A stretch of DNA of 14,667 bases from Pseudomonadaceae bacterium UBA5811 (GTDB taxonomy: Bacteria; Pseudomonadota; Gammaproteobacteria; Pseudomonadales; Pseudomonadaceae). Below are positions 5,758-13,243 of the stretch, piece after piece. The position numbers were made by a program, and so were the translations under genes. The DNA lies in NCBI GenBank assembly GCA_002417905.1, contig DIDB01000220.1, positions 1 through 14,667 on the forward strand, written 5' to 3'. Position 1 is the first letter of the stretch, and the number at the start of each line of letters is the position of its first letter. The notes beneath the pieces were generated by a model, which ran no database searches, was not told the DNA's origin, and saw nothing but the letters and a program-made list of their open reading frames with translations.

Positions 5758-6477
5758 ATGTCCACCCTGAGTACAGCGCTGCTGAATACCCTGAATGGGA
5801 CCAGTGCCACCAGTTCGGCCAGCAGCAGTTCATCCAGCTCTGGCAGCAGCTCATCCAGTAGCAGCACGGGTACCAGCTCGCTGGGCAAAGATGATTTTTT
5901 GCAGCTGCTGGTGGCCCAGCTGAATAACCAGAACCCGCTGGACCCCCAGGACAACACGGCATTTGTGGCCCAGCTGGCCCAGTTCAGCACGGTGGAAAGC
6001 CTGGAGAACCTGAACACATCCGTCAGCTCCATCCTGAGCAATTACAGCTCAACCCAGGCCCTGCAGGCCGCTTCACTGGTGGGGCGCTCGGTGGTGGCTG
6101 AAGCCAGCACGGCCCAGGTGGATACCAGTCAGACCTTTAGCGGTTCACTCAGTCTGCCTTCGGCGTCGTCCAGTGTGGAAGTCGGGGTTTACGACAGCGC
6201 CGGCAACAAGGTCAAAACCATCAGCCTGGGCAAGCAGTCCAGTGGCACGGTGGATTTCAGCTGGGACGGCAGCGATGACAGTGGTAATGCCCTGTCCTCC
6301 GGAAACTACACCTTCAAGGCCACGGCGGATATTGATGGTACCGCTACCGCCCTGACCACCTACCTGCCTTCAACCATCAGCAGTGTGACCATGGGGCAGA
6401 ATGGCAGCGACATGACCCTGAATCTGGCCGGTGGCACCAGTGTAGCCCTGTCCAAAGTGGAAACCATTGGTCAATAA
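5758..6477 (+). CDS. flgD: FlgD, hook-cap scaffold protein
   Basis: FlgD forms the temporary cap at the tip of the growing hook and directs polymerisation of FlgE; it is replaced by FlgK. The 239-residue protein has a serine-rich N-terminal tract (16-41). Then comes the conserved FlgD core with DDFLQLLVAQLNNQNPLDP and FVAQLAQFSTVESLENLN (about 45-87). The C-terminal half holds the FlgD Ig-like region, with VGVYDSAGNKVKT and FSWDGSDDSGNALSSGNYTF. A GGAG precedes the ATG (5743-5746, straddling the flgC stop). It lies between flgC and flgE, as usual. The serine tract is longer and purer than I would expect for the family, although this part of FlgD is generally variable. Confidence 0.95.
   Translation: MSTLSTALLNTLNGTSATSSASSSSSSSGSSSSSSSTGTSSLGKDDFLQLLVAQLNNQNPLDPQDNTAFVAQLAQFSTVESLENLNTSVSSILSNYSSTQALQAASLVGRSVVAEASTAQVDTSQTFSGSLSLPSASSSVEVGVYDSAGNKVKTISLGKQSSGTVDFSWDGSDDSGNALSSGNYTFKATADIDGTATALTTYLPSTISSVTMGQNGSDMTLNLAGGTSVALSKVETIGQ
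5803..5880 (+). repeat. serine-codon repeat tract within flgD
   Basis: This stretch encodes residues 16-41 of FlgD, nearly all Ser with a few Gly, Ala and Thr. At DNA level AGC, TCC and TCA codons alternate in an imperfectly repeated block, with TCATCCAG occurring twice within about 30 bases. Such tracts can vary in length by slippage. Confidence 0.7.
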
Positions 6478-6504
6478 CCGGCACAGCCGGCAAGGAGAAG
6501 CAGA

Positions 6505-8439
6505 ATGTCTTTCAATATTGGCCTGAGCGGCCTGAATGCAGCCAGCAAGGCGCTAAGCGTTACTGGCAACAATATTGCCAACGTCAGCTCCACGGGGTTC
6601 AAGTCATCCCGTGCCGAATTTGCTGACATGTATGCCAGCTCGTTTTTTGGTACCGGAAAAAATGCCGTGGGCAGCGGGGTTGTCACTGCGGATATTGCCC
6701 AGCAGTTTACGCAGGGCAATATTACTGGTACAGGTAATACCATGGATATGGCCATTAGTGGTAACGGATTTTTTGTTCTGTCAAATGGGACCAGCAGCAA
6801 TAATCTTTATACCCGTAATGGCTCATTTACTGTGGATAGCAGTGGCTACATTACCGATAGCTCGGGCAATAAACTGCAGGGTTATGGCGTGGACGTTAAT
6901 GGAAATATTATTAATGGGCCACTGACAGATCTGCAAATTACCTCGGACAACCAGCAGGCCAGCCCAACTACCCAGCTTGACCAGACTACCAGCCTGGATT
7001 CATCATCAGATATTATCAGCAATACCTTTGATCCATCGGATGCTGACAGTTATAACTGGTCAACCTCTGCGGATATTTATGACTCCCAGGGGAACTCCCA
7101 TACCATGACGCAGTACTTCGCCAAAAACTCATCAAATGAGTGGACCATGTATGTTACTATTGATGGGCGAAATCCTGCCGATCCAAGCTCAACCGAGCCG
7201 GCAGCCGTTGGACTTGGCTTTGATACGTCTGGAAATCTTGTCTCGACATCTACCATTGCATCTAACGGTATTGCTGTAGGTGGTAATCCATCATCTGCCA
7301 GCTGGACTGCTGGAGATATTAGTGACATTGAAATAAATGGACAGTCAATTTCATTGGCATCAACGGCCAATTTAACAGCTGTGGTTTCAGCTATAAATTC
7401 CGAATCAGCAACGACTGGCGTTGAAGCTGCAGTTAACTCGGATGGGCATCTTGTGCTTTCATCAGCAGATGGATCAAGCTTTAGCATAGGTGGGAGTAAT
7501 GCTTCAGATCTTCTGGGCTCGCCTGTTGATGTATCCAATGCTGCAAAGGGAAGTGTCAGTGTTGATAATAAAACATGGGCGGCAGGTGATCTTGGAAAGG
7601 TGACTATTACCTATGCGAGTGATGGAACTACCCCAAGTATTGGAACTCCAACTGCTGCAATAACAATTGATTTGACTAATGTGACATCGTCAAGCCAGTT
7701 GCTTAGTTCAATAAATGGTGCAAACGCGGGAATAACAGCCAGCTTTGATGATTCCGGAAATCTGAAGCTTTCTTCAAAATATGGGGCGACTTTTACTATA
7801 AGTGATGTATCTGGGTCGACTGTACAAACGGTGCAGAAGATTATGGGCAGTATTACGGGGGCGAGTGCGCTAACCCAAGACCCTATTGCTATAGATTCAG
7901 CGGGTACCGTGGGTGATTTTACGCTATCAGGCTGGACGCCTGCCGAATATGATGCCAGTGCTGATAGCTGGGTGGCCAATGGCGCAACCGCCAGTGGTGA
8001 TGGTATTGATATCAATATGGAAAACACTACCCAGACCAATACCAGTTTTGCGGTCACCAGCCTGACGACCGATGGTTATACCACCGGGCTGATGTCCGGG
8101 CTGTCGGTCTCCAGTGATGGCACCCTGTTTGCCACCTATACCAATGGCCAGTCCCAGGTGATTGGCCAGGTGGCGTTCGCCAACTTTACCAATGCCCAGG
8201 GGCTGCGCCAGGTGGGTAACTCCAACTGGGCCGAAACCCTGGACTCTGGCCAGCCAACCGTTGGTGCGCCGGGTACCGGTACTCTGGGGACGCTGGCCTC
8301 CGAGTCACTGGAAGACTCCAACGTCGATCTGACCTCCGAGCTGGTCAACCTGATTGTGGAACAGCGCAACTATCAGGCCAATGCCAAGACCATCTCGACC
8401 GAGAACACCATTTCCCAGACCATTATCCAGATGAGCTGA
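6505..8439 (+). CDS. flgE: FlgE, hook protein, with enlarged central insert
   Basis: FlgE polymerises into the flexible hook joining rod and filament. The N-terminal helix ([22 protein letters not shown], about 22-43), the FlgE-type segment at about 140-215 and the C-terminal helix ([24 protein letters not shown]) are clear. At 644 residues it is well above the roughly 400-460 usual for gammaproteobacteria. The extra length is a surface-domain insert. Residues 266-338 contain an INGQSISL...VVSAINSES...[11 protein letters not shown] block that resembles the Flagellin_IN repeat of FliD and flagellins. A looser second copy lies at 356-448. The insert is visibly poorer in G+C than the rest of the cluster (22 of 60 in each of two lines counted, 7321-7380 and 7741-7800). 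AAGGAGAA precedes the ATG. It is last in the flgBCDE unit; a terminator follows. Confidence 0.95.
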   Translation: MSFNIGLSGLNAASKALSVTGNNIANVSSTGFKSSRAEFADMYASSFFGTGKNAVGSGVVTADIAQQFTQGNITGTGNTMDMAISGNGFFVLSNGTSSNNLYTRNGSFTVDSSGYITDSSGNKLQGYGVDVNGNIINGPLTDLQITSDNQQASPTTQLDQTTSLDSSSDIISNTFDPSDADSYNWSTSADIYDSQGNSHTMTQYFAKNSSNEWTMYVTIDGRNPADPSSTEPAAVGLGFDTSGNLVSTSTIASNGIAVGGNPSSASWTAGDISDIEINGQSISLASTANLTAVVSAINSESATTGVEAAVNSDGHLVLSSADGSSFSIGGSNASDLLGSPVDVSNAAKGSVSVDNKTWAAGDLGKVTITYASDGTTPSIGTPTAAITIDLTNVTSSSQLLSSINGANAGITASFDDSGNLKLSSKYGATFTISDVSGSTVQTVQKIMGSITGASALTQDPIAIDSAGTVGDFTLSGWTPAEYDASADSWVANGATASGDGIDINMENTTQTNTSFAVTSLTTDGYTTGLMSGLSVSSDGTLFATYTNGQSQVIGQVAFANFTNAQGLRQVGNSNWAETLDSGQPTVGAPGTGTLGTLASESLEDSNVDLTSELVNLIVEQRNYQANAKTISTENTISQTIIQMS

Positions 8440-8490
8440 GTTATGGCTGTTGCCGGGCCGACAATAATCAGGCACTGGCCGTGCGGGTTC

Positions 8491-8516
8491 AAAAAGGCTC
8501 CTTTTGGAGCCTTTTT
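8491..8516 (+). terminator. Rho-independent terminator of flgBCDE
   Basis: AAAAAGGCTCC (8491-8501) and GGAGCCTTTTT (8506-8516) form a perfect 11-bp stem around a TTTT loop, with the T tract forming the outer part of the stem. It lies 52 bases after the flgE stop. The symmetric A and T tracts would let it work on either strand, but no minus-strand gene needs it. Confidence 0.93.
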
Positions 8517-8553
8517 CCTGTTAAATCAACTGATTATTTTTGCATGGCCAGCA

Positions 8554-8569
8554 TGGCATGGGGCTTGCT
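8554..8569 (+). promoter_or_regulatory. sigma-54 promoter of flgFGHIJK
   Basis: TGGCAT (8554-8559), five bases, then TTGCT (8565-8569) matches TGGCAC-N5-TTGCW with one mismatch. The invariant GG (8555-8556) and GC (8567-8568) are ten bases apart. Transcription should start near 8580, giving a leader of about 38 bases before flgF. Its place just after the flgE terminator supports separate transcription of the two units, as in P. aeruginosa. Confidence 0.85.
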
Positions 8570-8617
8570 GCCTAGCTTGGGAAATGACAAAACCCTGTCG
8601 CGGCTGAGAGGTTTCCC

Positions 8618-9361
8618 ATGGACAAACTGCTGTATGTCGCCATGTCTGGCGCCAGCCAGAACCAGATGGCGATGCAGGCCCATGCCAACAATCTGGCGAA
8701 CGTCTCCACTACCGGCTTTCACAAGGATCTGGAACAGGCCCGCTCCATGCAGATTTTTGGTGATTCCTATCCCACCCGGGTCTATGCGATGAGCGAGCGG
8801 CCTGCGACCGATTTTTCGGGGGGAGCGCTGCAGCAGACCGGCCGTGCTCTGGATGTCTCCGTGCAGGGTGAAGGCTGGATGGCGGTCCAGGCGGCGAATG
8901 GTGGCGAGGCTTATGTCCGGACGGGCCATCTGGAAATTGACCCGCTGGGCGTACTGCGTACCGATTCCGGGCTGCCGGTTTTGGGCAATGGCGGGCTGAT
9001 TACCGTACCGCCCAAGATGACCATCGAGATCGGCCAGGATGGCACGGTCAGTATCCGGGGGGATGGGCAGAACACCTCGGTGCTGGCCCAGATCGACCGG
9101 CTGAAACTGGTCAATCCGGATCCAAAGCAGCTGGAGAAGGGGGCAGACGGTCTGGTGCGGATGGCCCAGGGGCAGGCTGCGCCCAAGGCGGATGCCAATA
9201 TCCGGGTGGTCTCGGGGTTTACCGAAGCCAGCAATGTCAATGCTGCCGAGGAAATGACCTCCATTCTGGAGCTGTCCCGGCAGTTTGAGCTGCATATCAA
9301 GATGATGCGGGCCGCCGAGGATAATTCGGCCGCCATGGACAAAGTATTGCAGATCGCCTGA
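8618..9361 (+). CDS. flgF: FlgF, proximal rod protein
   Basis: FlgF is the rod subunit lying between the FlgB/FlgC proximal rod and the FlgG distal rod. The 247-residue product starts with the rod signature region MDKLLYVAMSGA...[11 protein letters not shown] (about 1-34) and has the FlgF/FlgG beta core (about 75-190). It ends with the conserved helix NVNAAEEMTSILELSRQFELHIKMM, which pairs with the N-terminal helix. Length is normal. GAGAGG (8606-8611) lies six bases before the ATG. It is the first gene of the second rod/ring operon, and 44 bases separate it from flgG. The MDKLLY start and lack of the FlgG-type N-terminus distinguish it from its paralogue next door. Confidence 0.95.
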   Translation: MDKLLYVAMSGASQNQMAMQAHANNLANVSTTGFHKDLEQARSMQIFGDSYPTRVYAMSERPATDFSGGALQQTGRALDVSVQGEGWMAVQAANGGEAYVRTGHLEIDPLGVLRTDSGLPVLGNGGLITVPPKMTIEIGQDGTVSIRGDGQNTSVLAQIDRLKLVNPDPKQLEKGADGLVRMAQGQAAPKADANIRVVSGFTEASNVNAAEEMTSILELSRQFELHIKMMRAAEDNSAAMDKVLQIA

Positions 9362-9405
9362 TCAATGGTTGAGGTGCCATAAAGCCGGCACCCGGGGAGC
9401 ACAGC

Positions 9406-10191
9406 ATGTTACAAGCCTTGTGGGTCAGCAAAACCGAGCTGGCCGCCCAGGACCTGAACCTGACCACCATATCCAACAACCTGGCCAACGTGTCGACCAC
9501 AGGTTTCAAGCGGGACCGGGCCGAGTTCCAGGATCTGCTTTACCAGATCCGTCGCCAGTCCGGTGCCCAGAATACCGATACCTACAAGCTGCCCTCCGGC
9601 CTGCAGCTGGGCACCGGGGTACGGATTGTCGGCACCCAGAAACAGTTTACCGAAGGCAGCCTGCAGACTACCGAGCAGCCGCTGGATATGGCCATCAACG
9701 GCGATGGTTTTTTCCAGATCCTGATGCCGGACGGCAATCTGGCCTATACCCGTAACGGTGAGTTTCATCTGGATGAAAACGGCCAGATCGTGACAGCCAA
9801 CGGCTATCCGCTGGATCCGGCCATTACCCTGCCCAATGATACCCAGACCTTTACCGTCGGAGAGGATGGCACGGTATCCGTTACGGTGCCGGGCAACGCG
9901 GCGGCCCAGGTGCTGGGCAATATCCAGACGGCCAAATTCATCAACCCGACCGGACTGCAGGCCATGGGCAATAACCTGTTCAGTGAAACCGCTTCCAGCG
10001 GTGCGCCCCAGACGGGTACGCCGGGTCTGAATGGTCTGGGTACGGTACTGCAGAACACCCTGGAGAACTCCAACGTCAGTACGGTGGAGGAGCTGGTCAA
10101 CATGATTACCACCCAGCGGGCCTATGAAATGAATTCCAAGGTGATCTCCACGGCTGACCAGATGCTCAGCTTTATCACCCAGAACCTGTAA
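9406..10191 (+). CDS. flgG: FlgG, distal rod protein
   Basis: FlgG forms the long distal rod that crosses the peptidoglycan and outer membrane inside the P and L rings. The 261-residue product has the standard length. The N-terminus reads [37 protein letters not shown] in short overlapping motifs typical of FlgG. The middle holds [12 protein letters not shown] and [13 protein letters not shown]. The C-terminal helix begins [16 protein letters not shown] and runs through [19 protein letters not shown] precedes the ATG. It is co-directional with flgF and is followed after 31 bases by flgH. Confidence 0.97.
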   Translation: MLQALWVSKTELAAQDLNLTTISNNLANVSTTGFKRDRAEFQDLLYQIRRQSGAQNTDTYKLPSGLQLGTGVRIVGTQKQFTEGSLQTTEQPLDMAINGDGFFQILMPDGNLAYTRNGEFHLDENGQIVTANGYPLDPAITLPNDTQTFTVGEDGTVSVTVPGNAAAQVLGNIQTAKFINPTGLQAMGNNLFSETASSGAPQTGTPGLNGLGTVLQNTLENSNVSTVEELVNMITTQRAYEMNSKVISTADQMLSFITQNL

Positions 10192-10222
10192 TGCCCGCCG
10201 GGCCTTGTGGTGTGAGGTGCCC

Positions 10223-10900
10223 ATGAATCCGTTACTGCCTGTCTCCCTGCTGTCGGTCCTGTTGCTGGCCGGTTGCGTGGCGCCTGCACCCAGGCCGGAT
10301 GATCCTTATTATTCGCCGGTTTTGCCGCGCACGCCGATTCCGGCTGCCATGAATCGCGGTGCCATTTACCAGCCGGGTTTTGACCAGAGCCTGTATCACG
10401 ACCGGCGGGCCCGGCGGATCGGGGATGTCATCACCATTACCCTGAATGAAAAGACCCAGTCGAAAAAATCGGCCAATTCCCAGCTGGAAAAGCAGAGTGA
10501 TACCCAGATGGGCCTCAGTTCCCTGTTTGGCACCTCGATTGGCTCCGGTTCACCACTGTCGATGAGTGCCAGCTATAACGCCGACCGCAATACCGACGGT
10601 ACTGCTGCTGCCGACCAGAGCAATAGCCTGACCGGCTCCATCACGGTGACGGTGGCCGAGGTGCTGCCCAATGGGGTGATGCTGGTCCGTGGCGAAAAAT
10701 GGATGACCCTGAACAGCGGGGATGAGCTGATCCGCATTGCCGGACTGATCCGTACCGAGGATATCCAGCCCGACAATACGATTCCCTCGACCAAGGTGGC
10801 GGATGCGCGTATCACCTATTCCGGAACCGGCACCTTTGCCGAAGCCAGCCAGCCGGGCTGGCTGGACCGGTTGCTGATGAGCCCGCTGATGCCTTTCTGA
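10223..10900 (+). CDS. flgH: FlgH, L-ring lipoprotein
   Basis: FlgH builds the outer-membrane L ring, the bushing through which the rod turns. From the ATG at 10223 the product has 225 residues. Its signal peptide ends in a lipobox, LLAGC, with the lipidated cysteine at residue 18. The conserved body shows [25 protein letters not shown] in overlapping pieces (about 55-80), then [15 protein letters not shown] and [16 protein letters not shown] just upstream supports this start. A GTG at 10205 would prepend six residues and weaken the signal peptide. Unusually, the region before the hydrophobic core (MNPLLPVS) has no Lys or Arg. It overlaps nothing, and flgI follows almost directly. Confidence 0.95.
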   Translation: MNPLLPVSLLSVLLLAGCVAPAPRPDDPYYSPVLPRTPIPAAMNRGAIYQPGFDQSLYHDRRARRIGDVITITLNEKTQSKKSANSQLEKQSDTQMGLSSLFGTSIGSGSPLSMSASYNADRNTDGTAAADQSNSLTGSITVTVAEVLPNGVMLVRGEKWMTLNSGDELIRIAGLIRTEDIQPDNTIPSTKVADARITYSGTGTFAEASQPGWLDRLLMSPLMPF

Positions 10901-10911
10901 GGATGGAGACC

Positions 10912-12012
10912 ATGATCCGATATCTGCTGGGCATGCTGCTGGTCCTGCTGGCTGGTCTGGCCAGCGCCGAGCGCCTGAAAGACCTGGCCACGCTGCAGGG
11001 CGTGCGGACCAACCAGCTGGTGGGCTATGGCCTGGTGGTGGGGCTGAACAACTCCGGGGACCAGACGACCCAGACGCCCTTTACCATCCAGACCTTCAAG
11101 AACATGCTGATCCAGTTTGGTATCCAGTTGCCCACCAATGTGGGCAATATCCAGCTGAAAAACGTGGCGACGGTTTCGGTGCATGCGGACCTGCCGCCCT
11201 TTGCCAAGCCCGGGCAGCCCATTGATGTGACCGTGTCTTCCATGGGTAATGCCAAAAGCCTGCGCGGGGGCAGCCTGCTGATGACCCAGCTGAAGGGAAT
11301 TGATGGCAACGTCTATGCCGTGGCCCAGGGCAATCTGGTCGTTGGCGGATTTGATGCGGAAGGACGGGATGGTTCGAAGATCACCGTCAATACCCCGGCG
11401 GCTGGCCGGATTCCCGGGGGGGCTACCGTAGAACAGGCTGTACCGACCGGCTTTGATCAGGGGGCCAGCCTGACCATGAACCTGAACCGGCCCGATTTCA
11501 CGACGGCCAAGCACATCGTGGACCGGATCAACGAGCTGCTGGGGCCGAATGTGGCGACGGCCATTGATGCCGGTTCAGTACGGATCAGCGCGCCACTGGA
11601 CCCCAGCCAGCGGGTGGATTACATCTCGGTGCTGGAAAATCTGGAGGTGGATCCCGGCCAGGCCGTGGCCAGGGTCATCATCAACTCCAGGACCGGCACC
11701 ATCGTGATTGGCCAGAACGTCCGTGTGTCGCCAGCGGCGGTGACCCACGGCAGCCTGACGGTCACCATCAGCGAAAATCCGACGGTCAGCCAGCCCAATG
11801 CCTTTTCGGGAGGGCAGACAGCCCGGGTGCCCAACTCCAAGGTTTCTGCCGAACAGGAGGCCCGGCCCATGTTCAAGTTCGGGCCGGGGACCACGCTGGA
11901 TGAAATCGTCCGGGCGGTCAACGAGGTCGGCGCAGCGCCAGGTGACCTGATGGCCATCCTGGAAGCCCTGAAACAGGCCGGCGCCCTGCAGGCCGAGCTG
12001 GTCGTCATCTGA
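10912..12012 (+). CDS. flgI: FlgI, P-ring protein
   Basis: FlgI forms the periplasmic P ring around the distal rod, anchored to peptidoglycan, and needs FlgA for assembly. The 366-residue precursor has a Sec signal peptide, [19 protein letters not shown], with the mature protein starting [12 protein letters not shown] as in other FlgI proteins. Conserved stretches include [33 protein letters not shown] and the C-terminal [17 protein letters not shown] chose the ATG at 10912 because GAGG (10899-10902) is nine bases upstream. The ATG at 10903 would place that site directly against the start and adds only three residues. It is tightly packed after flgH and before flgJ (17-base gap). Confidence 0.96.
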   Translation: MIRYLLGMLLVLLAGLASAERLKDLATLQGVRTNQLVGYGLVVGLNNSGDQTTQTPFTIQTFKNMLIQFGIQLPTNVGNIQLKNVATVSVHADLPPFAKPGQPIDVTVSSMGNAKSLRGGSLLMTQLKGIDGNVYAVAQGNLVVGGFDAEGRDGSKITVNTPAAGRIPGGATVEQAVPTGFDQGASLTMNLNRPDFTTAKHIVDRINELLGPNVATAIDAGSVRISAPLDPSQRVDYISVLENLEVDPGQAVARVIINSRTGTIVIGQNVRVSPAAVTHGSLTVTISENPTVSQPNAFSGGQTARVPNSKVSAEQEARPMFKFGPGTTLDEIVRAVNEVGAAPGDLMAILEALKQAGALQAELVVI

Positions 12013-12029
12013 CCCGGAGGAGCAGTACC

Positions 12030-13235
12030 ATGGATTCACGCCTTGGAGGTTCTTATGCCAGTACCAGCGACTCCGGCGCTTTTACTGACCTGAACCGGCT
12101 GGCCCAGCTGAAAGGCCAGGACCGGGACAGCCCGGAAAACATCAAAAAGGTGGCCCAGGAATTTGAAGCCCTGTTTGTCAACCAGATGCTTAAATCCATG
12201 CGCCTGGCCAATCAGGCGATTGCGGACAAGGACAGCCCCTTTTCTAGCCAGACGGTTGCGCAGTATCAGGAGATGTATGACCAGCAGCTGTCGGTACATC
12301 TGTCGCGCAATAATGGTGGCCTCGGGCTGGCCAGCGTGCTGGAGCGCCAGCTGAGCAAAACGGCCAGTGGTCTGGGCCGTAAAAATCCATTCACCGAAGT
12401 GGGCGACTCGGCGGCTGCGGCCATGCAGTCGGGTGCCCGTCAGGCAGGAGCAGCTCCTGCCCGCAGGGTTGCGCTCCATAGTGGCAGTGTGGCCCGCATC
12501 CCGTCTTCTGTAGACCACAGCCGGAGCGATGCACCGCTGCTGAACCGGCGGCGGCTGGCCCTGCCCGGACGTCTGGCACAGCGGATCACTGCCGGAATCA
12601 CCCCGGCAGCCGCAGCCAGCCAGGCGGCCACCCGGAGCAGCCCATGGCACCAGGGCATGACCCGTGCCCGCAGTGATGACCGTCCAGCGATCTCCACCAC
12701 GGTTACCGCTACAGTATCTGCCCAGGGGATTGGCAAAACCCGTTTTGCCAGCCGGGATGACTTTATTGCCACCCTGCTGCCCATGGCCGAGGCAGCGGCC
12801 CGGCGGATTGGTGTCGATCCCCGTTATCTGGTGGCCCAGGCGGCGCTGGAAACCGGCTGGGGTCAACACATGCCCAGCAACAGCAATAACCTGTTCGGTA
12901 TCAAGGCCTATGGCTGGGAAGGGCTCTCGGAGACGGCCATGACCCGGGAATACCTCAATGGTCAGCCCGTCACGGAAAAAGCCCGCTTCCGGGTCTATGA
13001 TTCTTACGAACAAAGTTTTCACGATTACGTCAGCTTCCTGCAGGGCAACAGCCGCTACCAGGAGGCCCTGAATACCAACGGCGATTCCGGACAGTTCATG
13101 CAGGCCTTGCAGGCTGCCGGTTACGCCACTGATCCTCATTACGCCCGCAAGGTTAACCAGATTGCCAGAGGCATGGATGCCTACCAGTCCATCCAGTCCC
13201 TGGCCCTGGCTGGCCGTGGCACACAGCGCATATAG
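12030..13235 (+). CDS. flgJ: FlgJ, rod cap fused to peptidoglycan hydrolase
   Basis: FlgJ caps the growing rod and locally opens peptidoglycan so that the rod can pass. The 401-residue protein has both parts. The N-terminal rod-cap domain (about 20-105) shows KVAQEFEALFVNQMLKSMR and YQEMYDQQLSVHLS. The C-terminal GH73 glucosaminidase-type domain (about 240-385) has AALETGWG with the likely catalytic Glu274, then NNLFGIKA and YDSYEQSFHDYVSFL. Between them is a linker of roughly 130 residues rich in Ala, Arg and Ser, which makes the protein longer than the roughly 313 residues of the Salmonella protein. CGGAGGAG lies just upstream of the ATG. It is followed after eight bases by flgK. Confidence 0.95.
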   Translation: MDSRLGGSYASTSDSGAFTDLNRLAQLKGQDRDSPENIKKVAQEFEALFVNQMLKSMRLANQAIADKDSPFSSQTVAQYQEMYDQQLSVHLSRNNGGLGLASVLERQLSKTASGLGRKNPFTEVGDSAAAAMQSGARQAGAAPARRVALHSGSVARIPSSVDHSRSDAPLLNRRRLALPGRLAQRITAGITPAAAASQAATRSSPWHQGMTRARSDDRPAISTTVTATVSAQGIGKTRFASRDDFIATLLPMAEAAARRIGVDPRYLVAQAALETGWGQHMPSNSNNLFGIKAYGWEGLSETAMTREYLNGQPVTEKARFRVYDSYEQSFHDYVSFLQGNSRYQEALNTNGDSGQFMQALQAAGYATDPHYARKVNQIARGMDAYQSIQSLALAGRGTQRI

Positions 13236-13243
13236 GCCCGATC

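Noticed and set aside
8534..10224. Two open frames over 250 codons on the minus strand opposite flgF and flgG
   Set aside because: Both are antisense to well-conserved rod genes, and their translations look like out-of-frame reading. No promoter or start signal supports them.
12036..13139. A 367-codon open frame on the minus strand opposite flgJ
   Set aside because: It lies wholly within flgJ, its product resembles no family I know, and it has no ribosome-binding site. It is an expected shadow of GC-rich coding DNA.
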